DNA of 64,000 bases from Streptococcus sp. CF8_St5-11 (GCF_024295625.1 NZ_JANCOJ010000004.1:62001-126000), one strand, 5' to 3'; numbered from the stretch's first letter, positions 25,090 through 33,973 are shown. Notes: generated by a model not told the origin, from the letters alone. Translations and numbers: made by a program.

Positions 25090-25115
25090 TTGGATGGACG
25101 ACTTTGTCCAAAGAG

Positions 25116-25232
25116 AGAGTGGGACAGAAATCGGTAATTCGTTAGAATTCGATTTCGTCGTTCCACCTCCGCACAGTTGAGTAGGGCTGTAAAAGCTGAT
25201 GGGATCAGCGTAGTAGAGCCCACTCAACCACT
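25116..25232 (+). repeat. Two-hairpin repeat element, copy 2
   Basis: GAGTGGGACAGAAATCG pairs with CGATTTCGTCGTTCCACCTC. Then GTTGAGTAGGGCT pairs with AGAGCCCACTCAAC around an inner AAGCTGAT/ATCAGC hairpin. The blocks GGGACAGAA, CCGCACAGTTGA and CAACCACTGCGTC are shared with the copies at 7619 and 47741. Most of the rest of 25240-25465 is featureless apart from the ilvD terminator. Confidence 0.7.
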
Positions 25233-25262
25233 GCGTCTTGCTCGACAATTCAAAAATAATTG

Positions 25263-25297
25263 AGAGGCTAGGACTTTTGTCCCAGCCTCTTTTTTGT
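25263..25297 (+). terminator. Terminator of ilvD
   Basis: GAGGCTAGGAC pairs with GTCCCAGCCTC and is followed by TTTTTT. The 3' arm could alternatively pair with the GTGGGAC arm of the upstream repeat element. Confidence 0.85.
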
Positions 25298-25465
25298 CTC
25301 AGAGTGGCTATTTTCAACCCTGTCGCTGAAGCGTATGAATATTACTTTTGGGGGGATTTGAGTGTATCATCTGTCATTTTTCTTGTAAATCCGTCTATAA
25401 TTTGCTATAATTGTGACTAATCGAATCAATCCTTTAATACTGTCCAGAGAGGCAGGCAAGGAGCT

Positions 25466-25639
25466 ATGGAAATGAAAGGCCTGGGAAGACCAGCCTATAT
25501 TTTGTGTATCTCCTTGTTGTGGGGGATTTTTTTGTATATTGAAAAGTGGTTTGATAAAAAAGAAATCGTCGATGATGGAAGCAGGGAGTGTATCCTTAAG
25601 ATTTGGTCATCGAAGGTAGACGTTTTTGTTCAGCCATAG
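25466..25639 (+). CDS. Small putative membrane protein, 57 residues
   Basis: A short frame (MEMKGLGRPAYILCISLLWG...) has one membrane helix (about 10-26) followed by a charged tail (EKWFDKKEIVDDGSRE). AAGGAG lies 6 bases before the ATG, and the permease gene begins 36 bases after the stop. I recognise no family; it could be a leader-type or accessory small protein. The good ribosome site and helix are the only support. Confidence 0.45.
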   Translation: MEMKGLGRPAYILCISLLWGIFLYIEKWFDKKEIVDDGSRECILKIWSSKVDVFVQP

Positions 25640-25675
25640 CTTGTCGCATCTTAATTTTAGGAGGTTTTTACGATC

Positions 25676-26950
25676 GTGAATGACGTTAAATATGATGTGA
25701 ATGATATGCCAAAACCTGGTTTATTGGTTGGTTTATCTTTCCAGCATTTGTTTGCCATGTTTGGGGCGACAGTGCTGGTGCCGATTTTGGTTGGGATTGA
25801 TCCTGCCATTGCTTTGTTCTCATCTGGTTTGGGGACCTTGGCTCACTTGACCGTGACCAAGTATAAGATTCCTGCTTACATGGGGTCTAGTTTTGCTTAT
25901 ATTGCTGCTATGCAGATGTTGATGAAGACTGATGGAATCGCAGCAGTTGCCCAAGGTGCTATGGCGGGTGGCTTGGTCTACTTGTTTGTAGCTCTGATTG
26001 TTAAGCATGCGGGGAAAGACTGGATTAATAAGGTCCTTCCACCAATCGTGGTTGGCCCCATTATCATGGTAATTGGTTTGAGTCTTGCGGCGAATGCAGT
26101 CACTGATGCGACAACCTTAAATAAAAGCTATAGCGGTTATGCTCTATTGATTTCGATGGTGACCCTCTTTGCGGTTATCCTCTTTAACATGTATGGCAAG
26201 AAGATTGTCGGTGTCGTCCCAATTTTACTTGGATTAATTGTGGGCTATATTTTCTCAGTGGCTCTTGGTTTGCTGACAGGACATAGTTTTGTCAATTTCT
26301 CAGAGGTAAGTGCGGCGCATTGGCTTCAAGTTCCAAACTTTGACATTCCATTTGTGGATTATAGCTTTAAACTCTATCCAAGTGCGATTTTGACCATGGC
26401 TCCGATTGCCTTTGTGACCATGACGGAACATTTTGGTCATCTCATGGTTTTAAATAGTTTGACGGAGCGTGATTATTTCAAGGATCCAGGGCTAGACCAT
26501 ACGCTTACTGGTGATGGCTTGGCACAGATTATTGCTGGATTCTTTGGAGCTCCTCCAGTAACTTCTTATGGGGAAAACATTGGGGTGATGGCCCTTAGTA
26601 AGGTCTACTCAGTTTACGTTATTTCAGGCGCAGCAGTGATTGCGGTTGTCATGAGCTTTATTGGGAAGCTATCAGCACTCTTGCACTCTATTCCAACTCC
26701 TGTATTGGGAGGTTTGTCTATTGCCCTCTTTGGGGTTATCGCTGCTAGTGGTTTGAAAATTTTAGTTGAACATAAGATTGATTTTGATAATAAAAAGAAT
26801 CTCTTGATTGCAAGTGTGATCTTGGTATCAGGGATCGGTGGTTTGATGATTGACCTCGGTGGTCTTCAAATCACTGGTGTCGCAACGTCAACCATTCTTG
26901 GGATTGTGTTGTATCAAATCCTTCCAGAACCAAAAGCTGATGAGGCTTAG
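25676..26950 (+). CDS. pyrP: NCS2-family uracil/xanthine permease
   Basis: This 424-residue membrane transporter has the NCS2 signatures: GLSFQHLFAMFGATVLVPILVGIDPAIALFSSGLGTL at the N-terminus and GDGLAQIIAGFFGAPPVTSYGENIGVMALSKVYS (~275-310). The sequence is closer to uracil permeases (UraA/PyrP) than to xanthine-specific ones, but I cannot separate them securely. The start is GTG behind AGGAGG. No PyrR attenuator hairpin is evident in the short leader, and it lies outside any pyr operon. Confidence 0.9.
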   Translation: MNDVKYDVNDMPKPGLLVGLSFQHLFAMFGATVLVPILVGIDPAIALFSSGLGTLAHLTVTKYKIPAYMGSSFAYIAAMQMLMKTDGIAAVAQGAMAGGLVYLFVALIVKHAGKDWINKVLPPIVVGPIIMVIGLSLAANAVTDATTLNKSYSGYALLISMVTLFAVILFNMYGKKIVGVVPILLGLIVGYIFSVALGLLTGHSFVNFSEVSAAHWLQVPNFDIPFVDYSFKLYPSAILTMAPIAFVTMTEHFGHLMVLNSLTERDYFKDPGLDHTLTGDGLAQIIAGFFGAPPVTSYGENIGVMALSKVYSVYVISGAAVIAVVMSFIGKLSALLHSIPTPVLGGLSIALFGVIAASGLKILVEHKIDFDNKKNLLIASVILVSGIGGLMIDLGGLQITGVATSTILGIVLYQILPEPKADEA

Positions 26951-26998
26951 TCCATTCTGGTGTTGAAAAAGTTTTAATGGATTCAATCATCATAAAAA

Positions 26999-27044
26999 AC
27001 GAGGAACAGACTCTGATGGCAGAGCTGGTGTTCCTCGTTTTTTT
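26999..27044. terminator. Bidirectional terminator between permease and SufT-like gene
   Basis: ACGAGGAACA pairs with TGTTCCTCGT, with inner CTCT/AGAG pairing. Ts follow on the + strand and As precede it, so it can serve both convergent genes. Confidence 0.8.
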
Positions 27045-27113
27045 ATTGTGGATTGGATTTCCAAAGAGGCATTCCTTCATTAGTTGACTGCATTTTTAAA
27101 AAGGCAATGCTTA

Positions 27114-27455
27114 TTATCGTGGCGGAAGGCCAAGGGCGATGCGCCCGTATCGGCTGATTCGTGTAATTTTCCAAGCGGGTGACCAAGTCACTTCAACCTT
27201 GACATCTTCGATCCCCTCAATTTCTTTTAGGCGAGCGACGATTTCGATCGGAAGGCTCTCAGCACAGCTACAAGCCGTATCGGTGAAGGTCATGACCACC
27301 TTGCAAGTACCGGCTTCATCTAGATGGATCTCGTAGATCAGTCCTAGGTTATAGATATCTAACTCAACATCGGTATCAAATACAAGCTCCAATTTTTCGA
27401 TTAACGACTTCTCTAGTGCGAGGGCGCGGTCATTGATTTTGATATCCTCTCTCAT
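27114..27455 (-). CDS. MIP18/DUF59 family metal-sulfur cluster assembly protein (SufT-like)
   Basis: This 113-residue protein matches the MIP18 family in VFDTDVELDIYNLGLIYEIHLDEAGTCKVVMTFTDTACSCAESLPIEIVARLKEI and VEVTWSPAWKITRISRYGRIALGL. The cysteines in TACSCAE replace the single T-x-x-x-C of the family. Members help mature Fe-S proteins. It stands alone on the minus strand, facing the Fe-S enzyme ilvD region, which may be coincidence. Confidence 0.85.
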   Translation of the reverse strand: MREDIKINDRALALEKSLIEKLELVFDTDVELDIYNLGLIYEIHLDEAGTCKVVMTFTDTACSCAESLPIEIVARLKEIEGIEDVKVEVTWSPAWKITRISRYGRIALGLPPR

Positions 27456-27625
27456 CGCAAGATCCTTTCAGTGTAGTATGGCTTCCATTTTCTCATAATT
27501 CGGCTGATAAGGCAAGAAGAGAACGATGATTTAAACGTGTGGGACAAAGGAAATGCGGTCCAGCCTCCATTTCTCTTCGAATTTGTGGTAAAATAGAGGC
27601 AAAAGTAAGACAAAGGATGAAGGCT

Positions 27626-28909
27626 ATGAAATTACAAAAACCAAAAGGGACCCAGGATATCCTTCCTGGCGATTCAGCGAAATGGCAATATGTAGAAGGC
27701 TTTGCACGCAAGGTCTTTGCGCGATACAATTATGATGAAATCCGCACACCGATCTTCGAACATTATGAAGTCATCAGCCGTTCAGTAGGGGATACGACGG
27801 ATATCGTTACCAAAGAAATGTATGACTTCTATGACAAGGGAGATCGTCATATCACGCTTCGTCCAGAAGGAACAGCTCCTGTTGTCCGCTCCTATGTAGA
27901 AAATAAACTCTTTGCGCCTGAGGTACAAAAACCAAGTAAGTTCTATTACATAGGCCCAATGTTCCGCTATGAACGTCCTCAAGCAGGACGTTTGCGTCAA
28001 TTCCACCAAATTGGGGTAGAATGCTTTGGATCGAGCAATCCTGCAACGGATGTCGAAACCATTGCCATGGCAGCGCAATTCCTGAAAGAATTAGGGATTG
28101 ACAATGTAACCTTGCACTTGAACACCTTGGGAAGCCCTGCCAGTCGTCAGGCTTATCGTCAAGCCTTGATTGATTATCTCTTGCCAATGAAGGATCAATT
28201 GTCAAAGGACAGCCAACGTCGTTTAGAAGAAAATCCGCTTCGTGTCTTGGATTCAAAAGAAAAAGAAGACAAGGCGGCGGTTGAACAGGCTCCTTCCATC
28301 CTAGACTATCTAGACGAAGAAAGCCAAGCTCATTTTGATGCGGTTCGTCGGATGTTAGAAGACTTGGGGGTGGCCTACGTCATCGATACCAATATGGTGC
28401 GTGGCTTGGATTACTACAACCACACGATTTTTGAGTTCATTACAGAAATTGAAGGCAATGAATTGACAGTCTGTGCGGGTGGTCGCTATGATGGTTTGGT
28501 GGAATACTTCGGTGGTCCTGCGACAGCTGGTTTTGGATTTGGTATCGGTGTGGAACGGATCCTTCTCGTTCTTGAAAAGAAAGGCATTGAATTACCGATC
28601 GAAACAGGATTAGATGCTTATATTGCCGTTCTAGGAGATGAGGCCAATGAAGCAGCGCTTAGCTTGGTTCAAGCCCTTCGAATCCAAGGTTTCAAGGCAG
28701 AACGTGACTATCTTGGGCGTAAGCTCAAGGCACAATTTAAGTCAGCAGATGTCTTTGCGGCCAAAGCCTTGATTACCTTAGGAAGTAGTGAAGTTGAGAG
28801 CGGTCAAGTTACTGTGAAAAATAACCAAACTCGTCAAGAAGTAACGGTAGCTCTTGAAAGCTTGAAGAAAGACTTCCCTTCTGTTTTAGCAGAGTTGGGA
28901 TTGGCTTGA
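27626..28909 (+). CDS. hisS: Histidyl-tRNA synthetase
   Basis: This 427-residue class II synthetase starts [20 protein letters not shown]. It has motif 2 in [26 protein letters not shown], the histidine signature [13 protein letters not shown], and motif 3 [12 protein letters not shown]. The C-terminal ~95 residues form the anticodon-binding domain. The start is placed at the second ATG by comparison with streptococcal homologs (about 429 residues); an in-frame ATG lies 9 bases earlier. The promoter -10 TAAAAT lies about 30 bases upstream. Confidence 0.96.
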   Translation: MKLQKPKGTQDILPGDSAKWQYVEGFARKVFARYNYDEIRTPIFEHYEVISRSVGDTTDIVTKEMYDFYDKGDRHITLRPEGTAPVVRSYVENKLFAPEVQKPSKFYYIGPMFRYERPQAGRLRQFHQIGVECFGSSNPATDVETIAMAAQFLKELGIDNVTLHLNTLGSPASRQAYRQALIDYLLPMKDQLSKDSQRRLEENPLRVLDSKEKEDKAAVEQAPSILDYLDEESQAHFDAVRRMLEDLGVAYVIDTNMVRGLDYYNHTIFEFITEIEGNELTVCAGGRYDGLVEYFGGPATAGFGFGIGVERILLVLEKKGIELPIETGLDAYIAVLGDEANEAALSLVQALRIQGFKAERDYLGRKLKAQFKSADVFAAKALITLGSSEVESGQVTVKNNQTRQEVTVALESLKKDFPSVLAELGLA

Positions 28910-28945
28910 TCAAGTCTTGCAGACACCTGAAAAACAGATTCGCAT

Positions 28946-28984
28946 GGGAGTAGGGGCAAAATCGTTGCGCCTGCTCTCTTTTAT
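28946..28984 (+). terminator. Terminator of hisS
   Basis: GGGAGTAGG pairs with CCTGCTCTC (two G-U pairs), followed by TTTTAT. Confidence 0.65.
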
Positions 28985-29089
28985 CTAGCTTCTGTTTGCC
29001 GACCTTTGCCAAGATTTGGCGAAAAGCCGTTAAATTTTCTGACATTTATGATATAATGAGAAGATAACAAGTAAAGGAATGAATCAGTC

Positions 29090-30574
29090 ATGACATTAGT
29101 TTACCAATCAACACGAGATGAAAAAAATACTGTAACAGCTAGTCAAGCCATCCTTCAAGGATTGGCGACAGATGGCGGTTTGTTTACTCCGGTCTCTTAT
29201 CCTCAAGTGGAGCTGGATTTTGATACCCTCAAAGACGCGTCTTACCAAGAAGTGGCTAAGCTTGTTTTGTCAGCTTTTTTGGATGACTTTACAGCAGAAG
29301 AGTTGGACTACTGTATTACCAACGCCTATGATAGCAAGTTTGATACACCAGTCATTGCGCCTCTTGTCAAACTCGATGGCCAATACAACTTGGAACTTTT
29401 CCACGGTTCAACCATTGCCTTTAAAGATATGGCTTTGTCGATCTTGCCTTACTTTATGACGACAGCTGCCAAGAAGCACGGTCTGGAAAACAAGATTGTC
29501 ATCTTAACCGCGACTTCTGGAGATACTGGGAAAGCTGCCATGGCAGGATTTGCGGATGTTCCAGGTACTGAAATTATCGTCTTTTATCCAAAAGACGGTG
29601 TCAGCAAGGTACAAGAGTTGCAAATGACCACTCAGACTGGGGACAATACTCATGTGATCGCTATCGATGGAAACTTTGACGATGCCCAAACGAATGTCAA
29701 ACATATGTTCAACGATGTTGAACTACGTGAAAAATTGGCAGCCAACAAGTTACAATTTTCATCAGCTAACTCTATGAATATCGGCCGTTTGGTACCTCAA
29801 ATTGTTTATTACGTATATGCCTACGCGCAATTGGTGAAGACAGGTCAAATCACAGCTGGAGAAAAAGTCAACTTCACTGTTCCAACAGGGAACTTTGGAA
29901 ATATCTTGGCAGCTTTCTATGCCAAACAAATCGGTCTTCCAGTTGGAAAATTGATCTGTGCGTCAAATGAAAACAATGTCTTGACAGACTTCTTCAAAAC
30001 ACATGTCTATGATAAGAAACGTGAGTTCAAGGTGACCACCAGTCCATCGATGGATATCTTGGTCTCTTCAAACTTGGAACGCTTGATCTTCCACTTGGTA
30101 GGCAATGATGCTACAAAGACCAAAGAGTTGATGGAAAGCCTCGTTGCAACAGGTCAATACCAATTGTCCAACTTTGATGAAGAAATCTTAGATTTGTTTG
30201 CGGCTGCATACGCAGATGAAGCAGAAACTGCTGCAGAGATCAAGCGGGTCTATGAAGCGTCTGATTACATCGAAGACCCTCATACAGCTGTAGCATCAGC
30301 CGTTTATCAAAAATACCTTAGCCAAACAGGGGATGCTGCTAAAACAGTCATTGCCTCTACAGCCAGTCCTTATAAATTCCCAGTTGTAGCAGTAGAAGCG
30401 GTGACAGGCGAGACAGGTCTAGGTGATTTCGAAGCCTTGGCTAAATTACACACACTCTCAGGTGTTCCTGTGCCACCGGCTGTAGACGGCCTTGAAACTG
30501 CACCGGTTCGCCATCGTACAAGCGTGGCAGCCAAAGACATGCAAGCAGCCGTAGAAGACTACTTGGGACTTTAA
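29090..30574 (+). CDS. thrC: Threonine synthase
   Basis: This 494-residue PLP enzyme catalyses the last step of threonine synthesis from O-phosphohomoserine. The PLP lysine lies in FHGSTIAFKDMALS (Lys112), with the phosphate-binding TATSGDTGKAAMAGF block at ~140-155. Its length fits the long, gamma-proteobacterial/streptococcal type. A TATAAT-containing promoter (GATATAATGAG) precedes it. It is monocistronic, ending in a short terminator that immediately precedes the MATE gene. Confidence 0.96.
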   Translation: MTLVYQSTRDEKNTVTASQAILQGLATDGGLFTPVSYPQVELDFDTLKDASYQEVAKLVLSAFLDDFTAEELDYCITNAYDSKFDTPVIAPLVKLDGQYNLELFHGSTIAFKDMALSILPYFMTTAAKKHGLENKIVILTATSGDTGKAAMAGFADVPGTEIIVFYPKDGVSKVQELQMTTQTGDNTHVIAIDGNFDDAQTNVKHMFNDVELREKLAANKLQFSSANSMNIGRLVPQIVYYVYAYAQLVKTGQITAGEKVNFTVPTGNFGNILAAFYAKQIGLPVGKLICASNENNVLTDFFKTHVYDKKREFKVTTSPSMDILVSSNLERLIFHLVGNDATKTKELMESLVATGQYQLSNFDEEILDLFAAAYADEAETAAEIKRVYEASDYIEDPHTAVASAVYQKYLSQTGDAAKTVIASTASPYKFPVVAVEAVTGETGLGDFEALAKLHTLSGVPVPPAVDGLETAPVRHRTSVAAKDMQAAVEDYLGL

Positions 30575-30594
30575 TTCTCTGTATTAGAAAGATC

Positions 30595-30617
30595 AAAAGA
30601 GCCGTTTGGCTCTTTTA
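30595..30617 (+). terminator. Terminator of thrC, directly before the next start codon
   Basis: AAAAGAGCC pairs with GGCTCTTTT around GTTT. The ATG of the MATE gene lies only 8 bases after the hairpin, so the structure would also mask its ribosome-binding region. Confidence 0.8.
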
Positions 30618-30624
30618 TATACGC

Positions 30625-31905
30625 ATGAATTCATACAAAAAAATCTTAAATATCGCTCTTCCTGCCATGGGTGAAAATTTCTTACAAATGCTGATGGGCA
30701 TGGTGGACTCTTATTTAGTGGCTCACCTGGGCTTGATTGCCATTTCAGGTGTTTCCGTCGCAGGGAATATCATCACGATCTATCAAGCCATCTTTTTGGC
30801 ACTGGGTGCGGCAGTTGCCAGTGTCATGTCCAAAAGCTTGGGTGAAAAAAATAAAGAAACCATTGCCTACCATGCGACAGAGTCACTGAAGGTGACCTTG
30901 TTGTTGAGTGCTCTCCTAGGAGGGGCTTCGCTGTTATTTGGACGCCAGATGATTTCGCTGTTGGGGACTGAAGCTGCAGTAGCCGAAAGCGGGGGGATTT
31001 ACCTTTCCTTGGTTGGCGGGACCATAGTTCTCTTAGGATTGATGACGACCTTGGGCTCCTTGGTTCGGGTGGCCAACAATCCACGTCTTCCTATGTATGT
31101 GAGCCTGTTGACCAATCTATTAAACGCTCTGTTCTCCTCTGTAGCCATTTTCCTTTTTGGTTGGGGCATTGTTGGTGCAGCTTTGGGGACAGTGCTGGCC
31201 CGTCTGGTGGGCGTCATCCTCTTGTGGCAAAAGGTCCAGCTACCCTTTGCCCCCCTTGGTTGGGGATTGGATCGTAAGCTCTTGAACTTAGCGCTTCCAG
31301 CTGCCGGGGAGCGGCTGATGATGCGAGCTGGAGATGTGGTGATCATTGCGATCGTGGTTGCTTTTGGGACCGAGGCAGTCGCAGGAAATGCCATCGGAGA
31401 GACCTTGACCCAGTTTAACTATATGCCTGTATTTGGAGTGGCCACAGCGACGGTCATGCTCGTGGCACGGAGCCTAGGTGAAGGTGATCTTGAGCAGATT
31501 GCTCGCCTTCGAAAGCAGTCTTACTGGCTGTCCTTTGTCTTAATGTTACCTATTGCCTTGGGAATCTTTTTTGGGGGCACCCTTCTGACCCATCTCTACA
31601 CCCAAGATACAAAAGCAGTAGAAGCTAGTTTATCGGTTGTCCTCTTTTCTTTGTTGGGAACGCCGTTTACGGCAGGGACAGTCATCTATACAGCTGTTTG
31701 GCAAGGCTTGGGAAATGGGAAGCTTCCATTTTATGCGACGACGATTGGCATGTGGGTCATTCGAATTGGAGCCGGTTATCTGCTTGGAGTAACCCTTGGC
31801 TTTGGCCTTCCAGGGGTCTGGACGGGGACGCTGCTCGACAATGGCTTCCGTTGGCTATTTTTGAGTCAGCTATATAGACGAAAAGTAGGAGAGAAGAAAA
31901 AATGA
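30625..31905 (+). CDS. MATE family efflux transporter
   Basis: This 426-residue membrane protein has 12 hydrophobic segments and the MATE features LNIALPAMGENFLQMLMGMVDSYLVAHLG at the start and a repeated block in the second half (LNLALPAAGERLMMRAGDVVIIAIV). It probably exports cationic drugs or metabolites by Na+ or H+ antiport. It starts just behind the thrC terminator with no clear Shine-Dalgarno, and overlaps the HAD gene by 4 bases. Confidence 0.9.
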   Translation: MNSYKKILNIALPAMGENFLQMLMGMVDSYLVAHLGLIAISGVSVAGNIITIYQAIFLALGAAVASVMSKSLGEKNKETIAYHATESLKVTLLLSALLGGASLLFGRQMISLLGTEAAVAESGGIYLSLVGGTIVLLGLMTTLGSLVRVANNPRLPMYVSLLTNLLNALFSSVAIFLFGWGIVGAALGTVLARLVGVILLWQKVQLPFAPLGWGLDRKLLNLALPAAGERLMMRAGDVVIIAIVVAFGTEAVAGNAIGETLTQFNYMPVFGVATATVMLVARSLGEGDLEQIARLRKQSYWLSFVLMLPIALGIFFGGTLLTHLYTQDTKAVEASLSVVLFSLLGTPFTAGTVIYTAVWQGLGNGKLPFYATTIGMWVIRIGAGYLLGVTLGFGLPGVWTGTLLDNGFRWLFLSQLYRRKVGEKKK

Positions 31906-32531
31906 CAAAACGAGCCTTTATTTGGGATTTGGATGGGACCTTGCTAGATTCCTATGATGCTATTCTGGCAGGTCTTGAGGAGACCTATGCAACTTATCAG
32001 CTTCCCTTTGACCGAGCCAGCATTAAAGATTTCATCTTGAAGCATTCGGTTCAAGATCTTTTAGTAGCCGTGGCGGAGGAGTATCATCTGGATGTAACTG
32101 ACTTGAATCGTCGCCGAGCAGAAAGTCTAGCAGAGAAAAATGCCCAGGTCCTTCTGATGGATGGGGCGCGTGATGTCCTGTCCTGGGCGAAGGATGCTGG
32201 AATTGAGCAGTTTGTCTATACCCATAAGGGAGAGAATGCCTTGGTCATCCTGCGGGACTTGGGCTTGGAATCTTTTTTTACAGAGATTTTGACCAGTCAA
32301 AGTGGTTTTGCCCGCAAGCCTGACCCAGAAGCTGCCAGGTATCTGATGGAGAAGTACGGGGTGGAGCCAGAAAATACCTACTATATTGGGGATCGGAGCC
32401 TGGATATTGACTTTGCAAGAAATAGCCAGATTCAGAGTATCAATTTTTTGACGTCTGACTATCAAGGCAATCATCAGATGAACACCTTACTAGATATTCC
32501 AGGTATTTTAAACGCTGAAAAGAATCTGTAA
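31902..32531 (+). CDS. HAD-superfamily hydrolase, phosphoglycolate phosphatase-like
   Basis: This 209-residue HAD-IA phosphatase has motif I WDLDGTLLDS (nucleophile Asp9 with Asp11), an all-helical cap (residues ~17-85), motif II VYTHKG, and the motif III/IV region KPDPEAARYLMEKYGVEPENTYYIGDRSLDIDFARN. The substrate is probably a small phosphorylated metabolite but is not identifiable. It is translationally coupled to the MATE gene (ATGA overlap). Confidence 0.9.
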   Translation: MTKRAFIWDLDGTLLDSYDAILAGLEETYATYQLPFDRASIKDFILKHSVQDLLVAVAEEYHLDVTDLNRRRAESLAEKNAQVLLMDGARDVLSWAKDAGIEQFVYTHKGENALVILRDLGLESFFTEILTSQSGFARKPDPEAARYLMEKYGVEPENTYYIGDRSLDIDFARNSQIQSINFLTSDYQGNHQMNTLLDIPGILNAEKNL

Positions 32532-32559
32532 AGAATTTGTTTTCATTTTGAAATAAAGT

Positions 32560-32592
32560 CGTAAGCTTTCTTTAAGAAATGTCCGCTATAAT
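32560..32592 (+). promoter_or_regulatory. CiaR repeat and -10 box of csRNA C
   Basis: CGTAAG-N5-TTTAAG (32560-32576) precedes TATAAT (32587-32592) by 10 bases, the same geometry as at csRNA A and B. The first half-site carries two mismatches, which may weaken CiaR control. Confidence 0.8.
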
Positions 32593-32598
32593 AGAAGC

Positions 32599-32695
32599 AT
32601 AAACAAAGACCTCCTAACTTTGTTTAGAAAAATCCTAAAACTTTTCTTTTTCATAATAATCTCCCTAAGAGTCGCCAAATCAGGCGGCTTTTTTT
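32599..32695 (+). ncRNA. CiaR-dependent small RNA (csRNA), copy C
   Basis: This ~97-nt RNA contains AAAGACCTCCTAACTTTG, with the anti-Shine-Dalgarno in a loop of the self-complementary CAAAG flanks. A second conserved stretch AATCTCCCTAAGAG precedes the terminator GTCGCC/GGCGGC and seven Ts. It is diverged from copies A and B in the middle but keeps loop, spacing and terminator position. It follows the MATE-HAD operon. Confidence 0.87.
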
Positions 32696-32724
32696 GTGCG
32701 CAAGAATAGTGCAAGCTCTTTTTC

Positions 32725-32768
32725 TTGCAAGAGGATATAAAATGTTTTATAATTGATTAGTCAATTAT
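32725..32768 (+). promoter_or_regulatory. marR promoter with overlapping palindromic operator
   Basis: TTGCAA (32725-32730), a 17-base spacer and TATAAT (32748-32753) form a near-consensus promoter. The palindrome ATAATTGA/TCAATTAT with a TTAG centre (32749-32768) covers the -10. This predicts repression by the MarR-type protein encoded 32 bases downstream. Confidence 0.8.
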
Positions 32769-32799
32769 TGATTTATCAAAAATAATACGGAGAAGGAAT

Positions 32800-33228
32800 A
32801 TGGCAGAAATGAATGATTTGCTCTACCAACTACGCTTGGCGGATCAATCAACTACGCAACTCTTTGAAAAGCGCCTAGGGATTAGCTTAACACGTTATCA
32901 AATTTTGCAGGATTTATTAGAACAAGCGCCTTGCAATCAGATCGCGGTTCAGGAACGCTTGCAGATTGATCCAGCGGCTTTAACCCGGCATTTCAAAATA
33001 TTAGAAAAGGAAGGATTTGTCCATCGGAGTCGAAATCCAAAGAATCAGCGGGAAATCTTAATTCATTTGACGGATACGGCCTATAATCGTTTGGTCAAAC
33101 ATCCTCCTCGCCATCATGTGGCGGTGAAAGAACAGATGAGTCGGATTTTGACCACTCAAGAACAAGAGCAATTTTCTTACCTGCTGGACAAATTAGTATC
33201 TGGCATTGAACAAATAACAGTTGAATAA
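32800..33228 (+). CDS. MarR family transcriptional regulator
   Basis: This 142-residue winged-helix regulator contains FEKRLGISLTRYQILQDLLEQAPCNQIAVQERLQIDPAALTRHFKILEKEGFVHRSRNPKNQREILIHLT, the full MarR DNA-binding domain with the wing RNPKNQRE. One cysteine (Cys48) could give redox sensitivity, but this is speculation. It is the first gene of a two-gene unit with a DUF1304 membrane protein, 15 bases apart. Confidence 0.92.
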   Translation: MAEMNDLLYQLRLADQSTTQLFEKRLGISLTRYQILQDLLEQAPCNQIAVQERLQIDPAALTRHFKILEKEGFVHRSRNPKNQREILIHLTDTAYNRLVKHPPRHHVAVKEQMSRILTTQEQEQFSYLLDKLVSGIEQITVE

Positions 33229-33243
33229 AAAGGAGAATCTACG

Positions 33244-33606
33244 ATGTCATTACTGACGATTATTTTAGCGAGTCTTGCTGCACTGGAGCATTTATATATT
33301 TTTTATTTGGAGAGCATCAGAACCACATCTGATACCACAAGTCGGGTTTTCAACATGGATAAAGAAGAACTCGCTCGCCCATCTGTGACCTCTTTATTTA
33401 AGAATCAAGGGATATACAATGCCTTGATTGGTGTGTTCCTCTTGTATGGATTGTTTGTCTCTAAAAATAGTGAAGTTGTTACGATTTTTGTGCTCTTTAT
33501 TATTGGAGCTGCGGCCTACGGTGCGATGACAGCCAATAAAAAGATTATCTTGACCCAAGGTGGTCCTGCAATTTTAGCTTTATTGAGTATCCTATTGTTG
33601 GGATAA
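33244..33606 (+). CDS. DUF1304 membrane protein
   Basis: This 120-residue protein has four hydrophobic segments and the DUF1304 features LAALEHLYIFYLESI near the N-terminus and FKNQGIYNALIGVFLLYGL in the middle. The function is unknown. It is co-transcribed with the MarR regulator, which suggests it is the regulated effector, perhaps for a toxic small molecule. Confidence 0.88.
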   Translation: MSLLTIILASLAALEHLYIFYLESIRTTSDTTSRVFNMDKEELARPSVTSLFKNQGIYNALIGVFLLYGLFVSKNSEVVTIFVLFIIGAAAYGAMTANKKIILTQGGPAILALLSILLLG

Positions 33607-33688
33607 AAAGGACGGGCCGCTAGGGCTCTTTGAGCTGATTTTATTAAATAAGTGTAGAAAAAAGTATAAAAAAAGACTAAAAATTTTA

Positions 33689-33716
33689 TTGACTTTCTAA
33701 GAAAAAGGGTTATAAT
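33689..33716 (+). promoter_or_regulatory. Promoter of the trp operon
   Basis: TTGACT (33689-33694) and TATAAT (33711-33716) with a 16-base spacer directly precede the T-box leader. Confidence 0.8.
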
Positions 33717-33722
33717 GGTAGC

Positions 33723-33971
33723 AACAGAAAAGTAATGAGTCAGCTATTTTCAGGGAGCTTGTGGGAATTGTGAACAAGCAATAGCGACTGATGAAAATTG
33801 GACTGTTATGATTAATGAATTCTAACCCATGTGAATTCGGTTGGCACCCCTTACCGTGCAACTCCTTGATAGAGGAGATAGAGATGTAGGGAAAGACCAG
33901 CTATTTTTCCCTATAAAAGAGGTGGTACCGCGGACACTACGCCCTCACACAGTTTTTGTGTGAGGGCTTTT
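33723..33971 (+). promoter_or_regulatory. T-box riboswitch of the trp operon (tRNA-Trp)
   Basis: The leader has a long Stem I region, a candidate specifier TGG at 33799-33801 (in GAAAATTGGACTG), and the T-box sequence GGTGGTACCGCGG at 33921-33933. It ends in a terminator in which GCCCTCACACA pairs with TGTGTGAGGGC (33941-33967) plus Ts. Uncharged tRNA-Trp would pair with both specifier and T-box to favour the antiterminator and switch on the trp genes. The Trp codon is inferred from the downstream genes and the TGG position. Confidence 0.92.
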
Positions 33972-33973
33972 CT

